Shown here piece by piece: positions 27,295 through 37,065 of a DNA stretch of 64,000 bases. Every line of letters starts with the position of its first letter. Position 1 is the first letter of the stretch. Position numbers and translations under genes: made by a program. The notes under the pieces were generated by a model. The model did no database searches. It saw only the letters and a list, made by a program, of their open reading frames with translations, and was not told the DNA's origin. The DNA is from UBA4951 sp963643345 (GTDB lineage Bacteria > Bacillota_I > Bacilli_A > RFN20 > CAG-826), in NCBI GenBank assembly GCA_963643345.1, contig CAVIJK010000004.1:1-64000 (forward strand), in the 5' to 3' direction.

Positions 27295-28296
27295 ACGGCA
27301 GAAATCGAAATTTGTAATCTCTCAAAGTCATTCGGAGACCGTAAGGTCTTAGATAATGTCTCCCTCGATGTTGAGAAAGGCGATATCTATGGAGTCTTAG
27401 GCTTATCCGGTGCTGGCAAAAGCACACTGGTAAGATGCATTAATGGTCTCGAGACATTCGACAAAGGTGAGATTTATTATCGGGGAAAGTTGCTTTGTTC
27501 CCCAAAAAAGAAGGTGGAAAGACTAGAGAAAAGAAAAATAGGAATGATCTTTCAATCTTTCAATCTTCTCCAGCAGAGAACGGTCCTTGGCAACGTAGAG
27601 CTTGCATTGGAAATTGCCGGAGTCAAAAACAAAAAAGAAAAAGCCTTGGAATGTATCGAAAAAGTCGGATTGACCGAGCATATCAACAAATATCCTTCTC
27701 AACTCTCTGGCGGCCAATGCCAAAGAGTCGCAATTGCAAGAGCCCTTGCCCTTGAGCCGGAAGTGCTACTATCGGATGAGGCCACCTCAGCTCTCGACCC
27801 AGAAACGACGAATTCAATTCTTGATTTATTCAAAAAATTAAACAAGGAATTGGGATTAACCATCATCATGATCAGCCACCAAATGAATGCGATTGAGAGA
27901 ATTTGTAATAAAGTCGCCATCATAGATAAGGCTGTCATCGTGGAAAAAGGCGATCTCAGCGATGTGTTCTTGAATCCAAAAGCCGATATATCCAAACAGC
28001 TTATTTATTCAGGACACTTAAATACCAAACTTGATGATCAAAGGCTTATCCGAATCATATTTGAAGGCAACTCGGATGAACCGATACTCGCAAACATTAT
28101 CCAGGAATGTGGAATCATAGTCTCAGTCGTCTTCGCTGATACGAAATTAATTGAAGGCAAGATATATGGGCAGATGCTGATAAAATGCCCTGCACGAGAC
28201 AAAGATTTAACAAAGCTCCGCAAATACTTGGCACTCCATAACATCACTTATAGAGAAGAGGACGCCAACGGAACTGAGTTGGAAGAGGGGGACTAA
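27295..28296 (+). CDS. metN: Methionine ABC transporter ATP-binding protein, apparent ACG start
   Basis: MetN powers methionine uptake. In this frame the protein reads AEIEICNLSKSFG, Walker A GLSGAGKST, Q-loop IGMIFQSFNLL, signature LSGGQCQRVAIARAL, Walker B LLSDEATSALDP, then a C-terminal NIL-type regulatory domain (about residues 245-333). No ATG, GTG or TTG exists between the in-frame TGA upstream and the Walker A region. ACG at 27295 sits seven bases after a perfect AAGGAGG and takes the place of the expected Met. The first ordinary start (TTG, 27490) would delete Walker A. So ACG initiation, a start-codon mutation or a base error must be considered. The protein is otherwise intact at 333 residues. 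Confidence 0.85.
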   Translation, partial: TAEIEICNLSKSFGDRKVLDNVSLDVEKGDIYGVLGLSGAGKSTLVRCINGLETFDKGEIYYRGKLLCSPKKKVERLEKRKIGMIFQSFNLLQQRTVLGNVELALEIAGVKNKKEKALECIEKVGLTEHINKYPSQLSGGQCQRVAIARALALEPEVLLSDEATSALDPETTNSILDLFKKLNKELGLTIIMISHQMNAIERICNKVAIIDKAVIVEKGDLSDVFLNPKADISKQLIYSGHLNTKLDDQRLIRIIFEGNSDEPILANIIQECGIIVSVVFADTKLIEGKIYGQMLIKCPARDKDLTKLRKYLALHNITYREEDANGTELEEGD

Positions 28297-28300
28297 ATAA

Positions 28301-28975
28301 ATGGAAACCTTCTTAAACATATTGCAAATGATTGGTGAAACAATCGGAATGACATTCATCTCCACTGCCATCGCCTACCTGTTTGGAATTCCACTTGGAG
28401 TGTTGCTCAATATCAGCGCAAAAAAAGGATTGAAACCAAACAAAATTCTCAATCTGATCATCGGAATTGTGGTTAACATTCTACGTTCGGTTCCATGTTT
28501 GATCGTTGTTGTCATCTGCATGCCATGGACAAGAGCATGGACGGGCAAAGGATCTGGTGAATGGTATACAATCCTGATACCTCTCTCAGTGTGTGCTCTC
28601 GGATATGTTGCACGTGTTGTTGAACAATCATTGAATGAGGTTCCTGCCGAAGAAATCGAAGGAATCAAGTCATTAGGCGCAACAAACTGGCAAATTATCA
28701 CAAAAGTTTTAATCCCTGAAGCCAAAAGCAGTCTTATTACAGGCTGCGCGGTAACAGCGGTCAGCATCATAGGTTATACCTCGTTCGCTTATAATATCGG
28801 CGCCGGGGGGTTAATCGCCGGAGTTTACACATACTTCACAAGACATACGGGTGATTACATGGGAAGTTGGTACTTCTGGTTGCTGATCGTAATTGTGGTC
28901 GCAATCGTTCAAATCATCCAAGAACTCGGCTTGTATTTAGCCAAAAAAACAGATAAAAGGAGAAAACTTAAATGA
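28301..28975 (+). CDS. metI: Methionine ABC transporter permease
   Basis: This 224-residue membrane protein of the BPD_transp_1 fold has five to six spans. The EAA loop is seen as VEQSLNEVPAEEIEGIKSLGATNWQI, and INILRSVPCLIVVV-like sequence is typical of MetI. It starts four bases after metN (ribosome site GGGGG) and ends inside the ATG of metQ (ATGA). It forms a homodimeric channel with MetN. Confidence 0.94.
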   Translation: METFLNILQMIGETIGMTFISTAIAYLFGIPLGVLLNISAKKGLKPNKILNLIIGIVVNILRSVPCLIVVVICMPWTRAWTGKGSGEWYTILIPLSVCALGYVARVVEQSLNEVPAEEIEGIKSLGATNWQIITKVLIPEAKSSLITGCAVTAVSIIGYTSFAYNIGAGGLIAGVYTYFTRHTGDYMGSWYFWLLIVIVVAIVQIIQELGLYLAKKTDKRRKLK

Positions 28976-29841
28976 AATTAACAAAATTATTTGCTGGTTC
29001 AGCACTCACAATTCTCTCAGTTGGCGCACTCTTTGCTTGCGGCAACTCACAAGACAAGACAATCACCATCTGCGCTTCAGAAGTCCCGCACGCCGAAGTC
29101 CTCAATGAATGCGTCAAAGACGAATTAAAGAAAAAAGGATACACATTAAAAGTGGATGTCCTTGACTGGACAATTCAGAACGACTCCGTTGCAAATGGCG
29201 ATTATGACGCCAACTACTTCCAGCATGTGCCTTATCTCAGCCAATACAAGGGAAAGGTCGAACTTTTTGCAGCTTGCAAAGTTCATTATGAACCTTTAGG
29301 AATTTATTATGGCAAAGCCACAAAAGGCACATCCATCAAGAGCGGCAAATCATTCGAAGTTTGCAACGATTCATCAAACGCCGTTCGCGCATTCCAACTC
29401 TTAAACGCAAAAGGTGTCATAACCGTCGCTGATGAGGGCGAAAACGCTCCATACACAGCAGATGGCGAATTATCCGCGGCTGTCAGCAAATCCAATAAAT
29501 GGACATCAAAGGATGGTGTGCAAGTCACATTGATTGCGGAAGAACTCCTAGCACAATCAAGAAATGACTATGACTTCGCATGTTTACCATGCAACACTGC
29601 TTATACAGCAAAGATTTCTGTTGATGAACGTGCTGATGTTGAAAACGACCCAGAACAGGTTGCCGGAAAGGCTAACGTCATCGCAGCAAGAAAAAATGAA
29701 TACTCATCAAATTCGACGTACAAAGCAAAGATCGATGCGTTGTGCGACGTAATGCTTTCAGAAACAGTCTCAGATTTCTTCGCTTCAAAATATTACGGCG
29801 CAATGACTTGTGATTCATCAACCCAAATTGATTTAAGATAA
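28972..29841 (+). CDS. metQ: Methionine-binding lipoprotein MetQ
   Basis: This is the extracellular methionine receptor of the MetNIQ system (NLPA lipoprotein family). The signal peptide ends in LFACGN, so lipidation of the Cys is predicted. The mature part has ICASEVPHAEVLNE, DYDANYFQHVPYL and HYEPLGIYYG, characteristic of MetQ/NlpA. The 289-residue length is normal. It is the last gene of the T-box(Met) operon and is followed by a terminator. Confidence 0.94.
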   Translation: MKLTKLFAGSALTILSVGALFACGNSQDKTITICASEVPHAEVLNECVKDELKKKGYTLKVDVLDWTIQNDSVANGDYDANYFQHVPYLSQYKGKVELFAACKVHYEPLGIYYGKATKGTSIKSGKSFEVCNDSSNAVRAFQLLNAKGVITVADEGENAPYTADGELSAAVSKSNKWTSKDGVQVTLIAEELLAQSRNDYDFACLPCNTAYTAKISVDERADVENDPEQVAGKANVIAARKNEYSSNSTYKAKIDALCDVMLSETVSDFFASKYYGAMTCDSSTQIDLR

Positions 29842-29861
29842 AAACGAGATTAAGAGTTTTA

Positions 29862-29892
29862 CGGGGTAGTCAGACTATCCCGTTTTCTTTTT
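29862..29892 (+). terminator. Terminator of the met operon
   Basis: CGGGGTAGT and ACTATCCCG pair around CAG, followed by TTTTCTTTTT. Confidence 0.88.
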
Positions 29893-29993
29893 ATGAATGT
29901 GTTTTAGTTTAATGGATAGGCTTTCATAATTCTTTTAAGTGACATAGTTATAAGCTGATGTTTATATATGCTTAATCAAGCGAGGTTTGAATT

Positions 29994-30266
29994 ATGAACA
30001 AAGCAATAATAACTGTGGTTGGAAAAGACCAAGTCGGCATCATCGCGAAGGTTTGTACCTATTTATCATCAGTCCAAGCCAATGTGGAGGATATTTCCCA
30101 AACAATCGTCCAAGGATATTTCAACATGATGATGATAACCGATATCAAAGGTGCTTCAAAAGAATTCAAGGACATCAAAGATGAACTCAATAAACTCGGT
30201 GAAGGACTATCGTGCATCATCAACATCCAAAAAGAAGAGATTTTTGACGCAATGCACAGGATTTAA
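29994..30266 (+). CDS. ACT-domain protein (UPF0237 type)
   Basis: This 90-residue protein is a single ACT domain: ITVVGKDQVGIIAKVCTYL, then NVEDISQTIVQGYFNMMMI, the fold that binds small ligands such as amino acids. It is always found beside the UPF0210 gene in many Firmicutes, as here (two bases apart). That pairing supports a regulatory subunit or sensor role for the downstream protein. GAGG precedes ATG. Confidence 0.9.
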   Translation: MNKAIITVVGKDQVGIIAKVCTYLSSVQANVEDISQTIVQGYFNMMMITDIKGASKEFKDIKDELNKLGEGLSCIINIQKEEIFDAMHRI

Positions 30267-30268
30267 TT

Positions 30269-31633
30269 ATGATAACAATTAACGAAGTAATTGAAACAAA
30301 CAAGATGATTCACGAGATGAATCTTGATGTGAGAACAGTCACATTAGGCATCTCACTTCTTGATTGCATCGACACAGATGTAAATAAAACAAATGAAAAA
30401 ATTTATAAAAAGATTACAAACCTCGCAAAAGACTTAGTGAAGACCGCAAATGATATCGGAAACGATTTTGGCATTCCAATTGTAAATAAGAGAATTGAGG
30501 TCACCCCAATTTCCATCATCGGCGCCTCCTGTTGCAAAACCGTAGAAGACTATGTCTCAATCGCTAAAACATTAGATAAATGCGCGATGGACTGTGGAGT
30601 AAACTTCATCGGCGGTTATACCGCTATCGTTCAGAAAGCAATGACTAATAACGAAACGCTTTTCATAAACTCAATACCATCTGCTCTAGCGTCAACTGAA
30701 AGGGTTTGTTCTTCGGTAAACCTTGCATCATCTAGGGTTGGCATCAACATGGATGCAGTCAACCTAATGGGGCAAAAAATCAAAGATCTAGCTTATTTAA
30801 CTAAAGATACCGATTCAATCGGCTGCGCTAAGTTAGTCGTATTTTGCAATGCTCCGGATGACAATCCGTTCATGGCGGGGGCATTTCATGGAATCTCCGA
30901 AGGGGATTGCTGTATCAATGTTGGTGTCTCAGGTCCCGGCGTTGTTAAAAAAGCCTTAGAAGAAGTAAAAGGAGCAGACTTTGAAACACTCTGCGAGACA
31001 ATCAAAAGAACCGCTTTTAAGATTACCCGCGTCGGACAACTTGTAGCCAAAGAGGCTGCCAAGAGGTTAAACGTTCCATTCGGAATAGTTGATTTATCAC
31101 TTGCGCCTACTCCTGCAATCGGAGATTCAATTGGAGAAATATTCGAGACAATGGGTCTAGAAAAAGCCGGTGCACCCGGTACAACCTGCGCATTAGCAAT
31201 GTTAAATGACCAGGTCAAAAAGGGTGGAATCATGGCTTCCTCATCTGTTGGAGGATTAAGCGGAGCCTTCATTCCAGTATCTGAAGACCATGCGATGATT
31301 GAAGCTGCTGAATGCGGTTCATTAAGCCTTGAGAAACTCGAGGCGATGACATGTGTTTGCTCAGTCGGATTGGATATGATCGCAATACCTGGCGATACCA
31401 GCGCAGCCACTATTGCCGGCATCATTGCAGATGAAATGGCCATCGGCATGATCAATTCCAAGACCACCGCTGCTAGACTCATTCCAGTTTACGGCAAAGG
31501 TGTTGGAGAAAAAGCCATTTTCGGTGGTTTGCTAGGCGAAGCCCCTATCATGAAAGTCAATTCCTATAGATGTGATGAGTTTGTCTCTAAAAAAGGAAAA
31601 ATTCCAGCTCCGATTCATTCGTTTAAGAACTAA
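30269..31633 (+). CDS. UPF0210 (DUF711) family protein
   Basis: This 454-residue cytoplasmic protein of the PFL-like DUF711 family has VRTVTLGISLLDCID, MDCGVNFIGGYTAIVQKAM and LAPTPAIGDSIGEIFETMG, all family hallmarks. The fold is said to resemble the glycyl-radical barrel, but no Gly-radical or catalytic Cys pair is present. Reaction unknown. It is coupled to the ACT protein just upstream. Length is normal. Confidence 0.9.
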   Translation: MITINEVIETNKMIHEMNLDVRTVTLGISLLDCIDTDVNKTNEKIYKKITNLAKDLVKTANDIGNDFGIPIVNKRIEVTPISIIGASCCKTVEDYVSIAKTLDKCAMDCGVNFIGGYTAIVQKAMTNNETLFINSIPSALASTERVCSSVNLASSRVGINMDAVNLMGQKIKDLAYLTKDTDSIGCAKLVVFCNAPDDNPFMAGAFHGISEGDCCINVGVSGPGVVKKALEEVKGADFETLCETIKRTAFKITRVGQLVAKEAAKRLNVPFGIVDLSLAPTPAIGDSIGEIFETMGLEKAGAPGTTCALAMLNDQVKKGGIMASSSVGGLSGAFIPVSEDHAMIEAAECGSLSLEKLEAMTCVCSVGLDMIAIPGDTSAATIAGIIADEMAIGMINSKTTAARLIPVYGKGVGEKAIFGGLLGEAPIMKVNSYRCDEFVSKKGKIPAPIHSFKN

Positions 31634-31716
31634 AGTAAGCAACACGTAGTTTATCTCGAGCGCACAAGATATTAAACTATTAGGTAATATGACGGTTTTA
31701 ACCGTGGCTAAATAAT

Positions 31717-33405
31717 ATGAACGCAAAAAATCTTTACAAGAAATGGGTTAAACACCCAACCATGGACGAGGCGTTGTTCAGTGAACTTAAGAATATGAAC
31801 GATGCCCAGATTGAGGACTCTTTTTATCGTGAACTCGAATTCGGAACAGGCGGTTTGAGAGGAGTTATCGGTGCTGGCACCAACAGGATGAACATCTATA
31901 CGGTTGGAAAGGCATCGCTGGGCCTAGCTAAGCACATCCTTACAACAATCCCCGAAAATGACCGCAGCGTTGTCATTGGTAGAGATTCAAGGATCAATAG
32001 CGATTTATTTGCCAGAGTAGCGGCCGAGGTTTTCGCATCAAACGGAATTAAAGTGTATTTCTACAAAGAGATTTTCCCGGTACCAACCGTTTCTTTTGCA
32101 ACAAGATATCTAAAAACATCCTACGGCATAATGATTACGGCCTCACATAATCCATCAAAGTACAATGGTTACAAGGTTTATGGTGGGGATGGCTGCCAGA
32201 TCACAAACGAGACGGCGGATTCGATTCTTTCAAAAATCAACGCGATCAACGCATTGAGGTTGCCTGAAAGAAAAACATTCGATGAATATATGTCAGATGG
32301 AATGATTGAATACATACAAGATGAAGTTATCGACAAATATATCGAAAACGTGAAATCGCAATCGTTGCTTGGTAATGAAGAAGTGAACAAGAATGTTTCC
32401 ATAGTTTACTCACCACTCAACGGAACTGGACTTGTTCCTGTGTTAAGAGTGCTTAATGAGTCAGGTTATACAAACATCACTGTGGTTAAGGAACAAGAAC
32501 AACCAGATGGCAATTTTCCAACATGCCCGTATCCAAACCCAGAAATTAAAGAAACTCTCGCTTTAGGCCTCGAATACTGCAAAAAGCACGATGCTGATTT
32601 GATGATCGCAACAGATCCTGATTGCGATAGAGTAGGTATCGCTGTCAAAAATACTGAAGGTGAACACGTCTTGTTGACAGGAAATGAAGTAGCGCTTCTT
32701 CTCCTTAACTATATTTGTGAAAGAAGAAATGCTTTAGGGACGATGCCAGAGCACCCAATTATGGTTAAATCAATAGTTTCTATGGATTTAGCGGATAAGA
32801 TTGCGGAACATTACGGCGTAGAAACAATCAATGTCTTAACTGGCTTCAAATACATCGGAGAGCAAATCGGTAAACTAGAATCAGAAGGAAGGGAAAATTC
32901 CTATATCTTTGGATTTGAAGAATCATATGGCTATTTAACCGGAACATATGTTCGAGACAAAGATGGCGTCAACGGAGCCTCCATGATTGTTGAAATGTTC
33001 GCATATTACAAAACTAAAGGCATATCTCTACTGGATAAATTGGACGAGATTTGGAAAGAATATGGCTATTGTATGAACACGCTTCATTCCTACGAATTCA
33101 ATGGTGCAAAAGGCATGGAGAAAATGAATGCAATAGTCGATTCGTTTAGAAACATTAATGACCGTTTTTGTAATCTCCCAGTTATAGAGAAAATCGATTA
33201 CTCTAAAGGTGTTAACGGCCTTCCAAAATCGAACGTCGTCAAACTTTCACTGGCCGGAGGATACTCTCTTATAGTGAGGCCATCCGGAACGGAACCAAAA
33301 CTTAAGGTTTATATATCCACTAAAGTTGACACAAAAGAAAGAGCCAGAATCATTGAGGCAAGGCTCACCCAGTTAATAAAAAGTTATTTTAGTCAAGGGA
33401 TTTAA
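31717..33405 (+). CDS. Phosphoglucomutase/phosphomannomutase
   Basis: This alpha-D-phosphohexomutase (562 residues) interconverts hexose 1- and 6-phosphates. The phosphoserine loop is TASHNPSKYNGYK, the metal loop DPDCDRVGI, the sugar loop GFEESYGYL and the phosphate-binding loop RPSGTEPKLK. The length and N-terminal FGTGGLRG fit the PgcA group of Firmicutes. No good ribosome site is seen before ATG. A small hairpin, CGGTT/AACCG, lies just upstream. Confidence 0.93.
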   Translation: MNAKNLYKKWVKHPTMDEALFSELKNMNDAQIEDSFYRELEFGTGGLRGVIGAGTNRMNIYTVGKASLGLAKHILTTIPENDRSVVIGRDSRINSDLFARVAAEVFASNGIKVYFYKEIFPVPTVSFATRYLKTSYGIMITASHNPSKYNGYKVYGGDGCQITNETADSILSKINAINALRLPERKTFDEYMSDGMIEYIQDEVIDKYIENVKSQSLLGNEEVNKNVSIVYSPLNGTGLVPVLRVLNESGYTNITVVKEQEQPDGNFPTCPYPNPEIKETLALGLEYCKKHDADLMIATDPDCDRVGIAVKNTEGEHVLLTGNEVALLLLNYICERRNALGTMPEHPIMVKSIVSMDLADKIAEHYGVETINVLTGFKYIGEQIGKLESEGRENSYIFGFEESYGYLTGTYVRDKDGVNGASMIVEMFAYYKTKGISLLDKLDEIWKEYGYCMNTLHSYEFNGAKGMEKMNAIVDSFRNINDRFCNLPVIEKIDYSKGVNGLPKSNVVKLSLAGGYSLIVRPSGTEPKLKVYISTKVDTKERARIIEARLTQLIKSYFSQGI

Positions 33406-33616
33406 TAATCGATGGCTAATCCGTAGACTATTCGAATTCTAATCCGATAGCCAAAACGCATTACCCATTATCGTAGTTAATCGTTCCTTACGAACCCTCA
33501 ATAAAAAGGTTAAATGAAAATTTGATAAGAGAGATCGATAAAACCGCTTTCAACTCTTCAAACCCGTATGCGTGCGTGATAATCTAATGTACGCAAATGT
33601 AGATTGGAGATACATA

Positions 33617-35143
33617 ATGGCAAAACAAGAAATACTCGTATTGGACTTTGGTAGCCAATACAACCAGCTGATTGCTAGACGTATCCGTGACCTCGGAGTT
33701 TTTTCCGAATTGGTTTCCTATGATATCAGCATCGAAGAAATCAAATCCAAGAACGTCATGGGTATCATTTTCAGCGGCGGCCCAAATAGTGTCTATGATG
33801 AAAAGTCATTTCGTTGTGACCCGAAGATTCTTGAGCTTGGGATCCCTGTGCTAGGAATCTGCTATGGAATGCAATACTTGTCCTACATCTCAGGAGGTAA
33901 GGTTGTTCCTAGTACAAACCGCGAATATGGCGGTAAAAATATCACATTCAAAGACGGTGTCTTATTCAAAGGATTACCTGAAACTTGGCAGGTTTGGATG
34001 AGCCACGGCGACTCAGTTGTTGAATTACCTGAAGGATATGAGGTGCTCGCTAGCACGGATGATTGCCCAATTGTTTCTTTCCAAAATCTCGAAAAGAAAT
34101 TATTCGGCGTTCAGTTTCATCCAGAAGTCAACGACTCCATTTATGGAAAAGAGTTATTAAGAAACTTCATTTACGAGGTCTGTGGATGTGAAAATTCATG
34201 GAATATGGATGCCTACATCCAGGAAAAGATCGAAGACATAAGAGCAACTGTCGGAGACAAGAAAGTTCTCCTCGGCGTTTCGGGAGGAGTAGATTCAACA
34301 GTTGCGGCAGTCTTAATCAACAAAGCTATCGGAAATCAATTGACTTGCATGTTCATTGATCACGGACTTTTGAGAAAAGACGAGGGCAAAATCGTCATGG
34401 ATAGATTCAATAAATTCCATATCAACGTCGTCCCGATTGACGCTTCAGAACTCTTCTTATCTAGACTTGCCGGTGTAACAGACCCTGAACAAAAAAGAAA
34501 GATTATAGGAAACTCATTCGTCGAGGTTTTCGATAAAGAGTCTTCAAAGCTCGGTGAATTCGATTTCTTAGGACAAGGTACTCTATATACAGATGTCATT
34601 GAGTCAGGTACAAAGACCGCCCAAACAATCAAATCACATCACAATGTCGGCGGACTTCCTAAATACATGAGAATGAAGCTTCTCGAACCACTTAACAAAT
34701 TGTTCAAGGATGAGGTGAGAGAGCTCGGAAGAAGACTTGATGTGGACGAGGAGCTCGTTTCTAGGCAACCATTCCCTGGACCAGGTCTTGCAATTCGTAT
34801 CATCGGAGATATCACAAAAGAGAAGATCAAACTCGTTCAGGATTCGGACTTAATTCTAAGAGAAGAGATCAAACGCGCTGGATTAGAGACAAAGATTTGG
34901 CAGTACTTCACTGTTTTAACAAATGTCAGATCGGTCGGCGTTATGGGTGACCAAAGAACCTATATGTACACTCTTGCATTAAGGCTTGTTAACTCAATTG
35001 ACGGAATGTCTGCTGACTACTTCAAACTTCCATATGATGTCATCGATATCATCTCAAGGCGCATCGTTAACGAGGTAAAGGGTATTAATAGGGTCGTTCT
35101 CGATGTCACAAGTAAGCCTCCGGCAACTATTGAGTGGGAGTGA
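33617..35143 (+). CDS. guaA: GMP synthase (glutamine-hydrolysing)
   Basis: GuaA aminates XMP to GMP. The 508-residue protein has an N-terminal class I amidotransferase domain (nucleophile in GICYGMQY, His-Glu in QFHPEVN), the PP-loop VSGGVDSTV and the C-terminal dimer domain with RPFPGPGLA-like QPFPGPGLAIR. The start at 33617 follows GGAG and gives the usual N terminus; earlier in-frame codons are in the leader. Stop TGA. The 210-base upstream gap shows no purine riboswitch that I can recognise. It holds TGAAAGCGGTTTTA (minus strand), a weak cre-like match. Confidence 0.96.
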   Translation: MAKQEILVLDFGSQYNQLIARRIRDLGVFSELVSYDISIEEIKSKNVMGIIFSGGPNSVYDEKSFRCDPKILELGIPVLGICYGMQYLSYISGGKVVPSTNREYGGKNITFKDGVLFKGLPETWQVWMSHGDSVVELPEGYEVLASTDDCPIVSFQNLEKKLFGVQFHPEVNDSIYGKELLRNFIYEVCGCENSWNMDAYIQEKIEDIRATVGDKKVLLGVSGGVDSTVAAVLINKAIGNQLTCMFIDHGLLRKDEGKIVMDRFNKFHINVVPIDASELFLSRLAGVTDPEQKRKIIGNSFVEVFDKESSKLGEFDFLGQGTLYTDVIESGTKTAQTIKSHHNVGGLPKYMRMKLLEPLNKLFKDEVRELGRRLDVDEELVSRQPFPGPGLAIRIIGDITKEKIKLVQDSDLILREEIKRAGLETKIWQYFTVLTNVRSVGVMGDQRTYMYTLALRLVNSIDGMSADYFKLPYDVIDIISRRIVNEVKGINRVVLDVTSKPPATIEWE

Positions 35144-35161
35144 TATTTGGAGGTTCAGCAA

Positions 35162-35734
35162 ATGAAAGAAGTGCAAAGAAAAATTCTTAAGGATGGGGTC
35201 ATCATAAATAACGACATCCTTAAAGTTGATTCATTCTTAAATCATCAAATCGATACCGCCATGGTCGTTAGAACTTCTGCGTATATTGCGGCACAATTCG
35301 AGGATATCGACAAGATTGTCACGGTAGAAACCTCGGGTATCGCATACGCAATAGCGGTCGCGATGGCATATGGAAATATACCGGTTGTATTCGCTAAAAA
35401 GACCAAAAGTGCAATCATGGATTACTCTAATGCATACCACGCAGCAGTTAAATCCTTTACAAGAGGCACGGTTTCGGAAATCTCGGTTGATAAAAGATTC
35501 CTTAAGGAAGGCGAAAGAGTCTTGATAGTTGATGACTTCCTTGCCGAAGGTAATGCGTCAATTGGGCTTGTCAACCTTTGCAAACAAGCGGGCGCTGAAG
35601 TTCAGGGCGTTGCAGTCATCGTCGAGAAAAGGTTCCAAGGCGGCAGAGATAGGCTCGAAGCTATGGGCATCAAAGTCGTTAGCTGTGCGAGCATTGCAAA
35701 GTTTGAAAATAACAAACCAGTCTTTGCTGAATAA
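35162..35734 (+). CDS. xpt: Xanthine phosphoribosyltransferase
   Basis: Xpt salvages xanthine to XMP, the substrate of the upstream GuaA. The 190-residue protein has ILKVDSFLNHQID, the PRPP loop VLIVDDFLAEGNAS and the xanthine-type VVEKRFQGGRDRL. ATG 35162 is preferred over TTG 35147 because GGAGG lies between them at correct distance from 35162 and the protein then starts MKEVQRKIL. It sits 18 bases after guaA, probably in the same transcript. Confidence 0.95.
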   Translation: MKEVQRKILKDGVIINNDILKVDSFLNHQIDTAMVVRTSAYIAAQFEDIDKIVTVETSGIAYAIAVAMAYGNIPVVFAKKTKSAIMDYSNAYHAAVKSFTRGTVSEISVDKRFLKEGERVLIVDDFLAEGNASIGLVNLCKQAGAEVQGVAVIVEKRFQGGRDRLEAMGIKVVSCASIAKFENNKPVFAE

Positions 35735-35763
35735 GAAATAAGGCATACATAAAACGAAACTAA

Positions 35764-35794
35764 AAAGATGTGATTCAAAACCACATCTTTTTTC
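35764..35794. terminator. Terminator after xpt
   Basis: AAAGATGTG and CACATCTTT pair, with TTTTT to the right. It may also serve the convergent lipid kinase gene. Confidence 0.82.
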
Positions 35795-35864
35795 TTAATA
35801 AGGCAAGCACAATGATTCTCTCTCGTTCAGAATAAATTTTTTAGTATCCTATATTGTGAGTTTT

Positions 35865-36797
35865 TTAATTGTACTTTTTCTTATGTCTAAGAATTTCCTT
35901 AGGATCTACAGGAGCAATTTTTGATTTGAAGTATCTTAATTCGTTATGTACAAGTTCCACTGTTATCGGAAACAAATCCGAAATCTCACCGTCGAGATTA
36001 ACCCTAAGCCTAGGTTCCAAATCAATTTCCACTTTATGACATGGATAGTATTTAACAAGATTTGTCTTGTATAAATCGCCTTTCTGGAATTTTAAGAGCA
36101 AAGGGAGCAACCTTAGTTTGCTGAATTTACGGATAACGGAGAATTCCATGACTCCATCATGCGGATCAGATTTCAAACTGAGTGGAAGCATGCCACCACC
36201 CCAAATGCCATTTGTACAGTCAAACATGAACATATCTTGTGTATGTTCTTCCCCGTCGTCGATTTTGAATTTTATCTTCTCGAATTTGCATTTGAAGATA
36301 GTGTGTAACAAAGCAGCACTATAAGAACGCTTATCTGAATATTTTTTGCGCATCTCTATTTCTTTTTCTAGCAAAAGAATATCAAAACCAGAGCCAACAA
36401 CATTGAAGGCCTTTAATTTATTGTTAACGATCATGTAATCAAGATAAGTTGGTTCTTGTCCAATGATGTTGTCCAAACATTGATCAATATCGATTGTTAT
36501 GCCAAGCGTTCTAACGAAATCATTTCCTGTTCCGGCAGGGATAAATCCGATTGGAACCTTCTTTGTATCCATGCCATTAAGAACTTCATAAAAAGTTCCA
36601 TCTCCGCCCATGACTATAATTGCTGTGCAATCAGCGGCTTCAGACGCCTCTTTTGCAAGTGAGATAGAATGACCTGCATATTCAGAGACCATCAACCTAT
36701 ATTGAACTCCTCTTTCCTGCAATTTCTTAATTAAAGTTTCGATGGCGCCTTCGCCAATCTTGGATTTCTTTTTACCGGAAGCAATTACATAATACAT
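35865..36797 (-). CDS. Diacylglycerol/lipid kinase (DagK-like)
   Basis: This 310-residue protein of the DAGK_cat family phosphorylates a lipid such as diacylglycerol, recycling it to phospholipid. It shows ASGKKSKIGEGAIE, the nucleotide loop VMGGDGTFYEVLNG, and IGFIPAGTGNDF, all typical. The C-terminal beta domain carries RVNLDGE. No ribosome site is present: TATAAT at 36807-36812 is nine bases from ATG, so the transcript is probably leaderless or nearly so. The lipid substrate is inferred from the family. Confidence 0.9.
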   Translation of the reverse strand: MYYVIASGKKKSKIGEGAIETLIKKLQERGVQYRLMVSEYAGHSISLAKEASEAADCTAIIVMGGDGTFYEVLNGMDTKKVPIGFIPAGTGNDFVRTLGITIDIDQCLDNIIGQEPTYLDYMIVNNKLKAFNVVGSGFDILLLEKEIEMRKKYSDKRSYSAALLHTIFKCKFEKIKFKIDDGEEHTQDMFMFDCTNGIWGGGMLPLSLKSDPHDGVMEFSVIRKFSKLRLLPLLLKFQKGDLYKTNLVKYYPCHKVEIDLEPRLRVNLDGEISDLFPITVELVHNELRYFKSKIAPVDPKEILRHKKKYN

Positions 36798-37065
36798 ATT
36801 GCGTTGATTATAAAGTGTTTGCGTTGAATTTTTAATAAATATGTGTCAATTGAACGATATTCTACCATTAAAAATGGCCTTTTTGCGTTTGCAATTCAGC
36901 ATTCCTTATCTTGTATACGGCATTTCTTATTAAATATTTTTTTGATCAAAATCTACCTTAGCAATACGAGACCGGCATTAAACTTGTTATTGTTTAAACA
37001 AATAACCATAATTTCAAAAATTTGCGCTCAATTTAAATCCATTACTTGATGTTAATCGATTCGTT

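Noticed and set aside
27490..28296. Starting metN at the TTG at 27490
   Set aside because: It would remove the Walker A motif and 65 conserved residues that are present in the same frame upstream.
33406..33616. Purine riboswitch upstream of guaA-xpt
   Set aside because: No purine aptamer core (paired arms with conserved loop sequence) can be seen; only short unrelated stems such as TGCGT/ACGCA.
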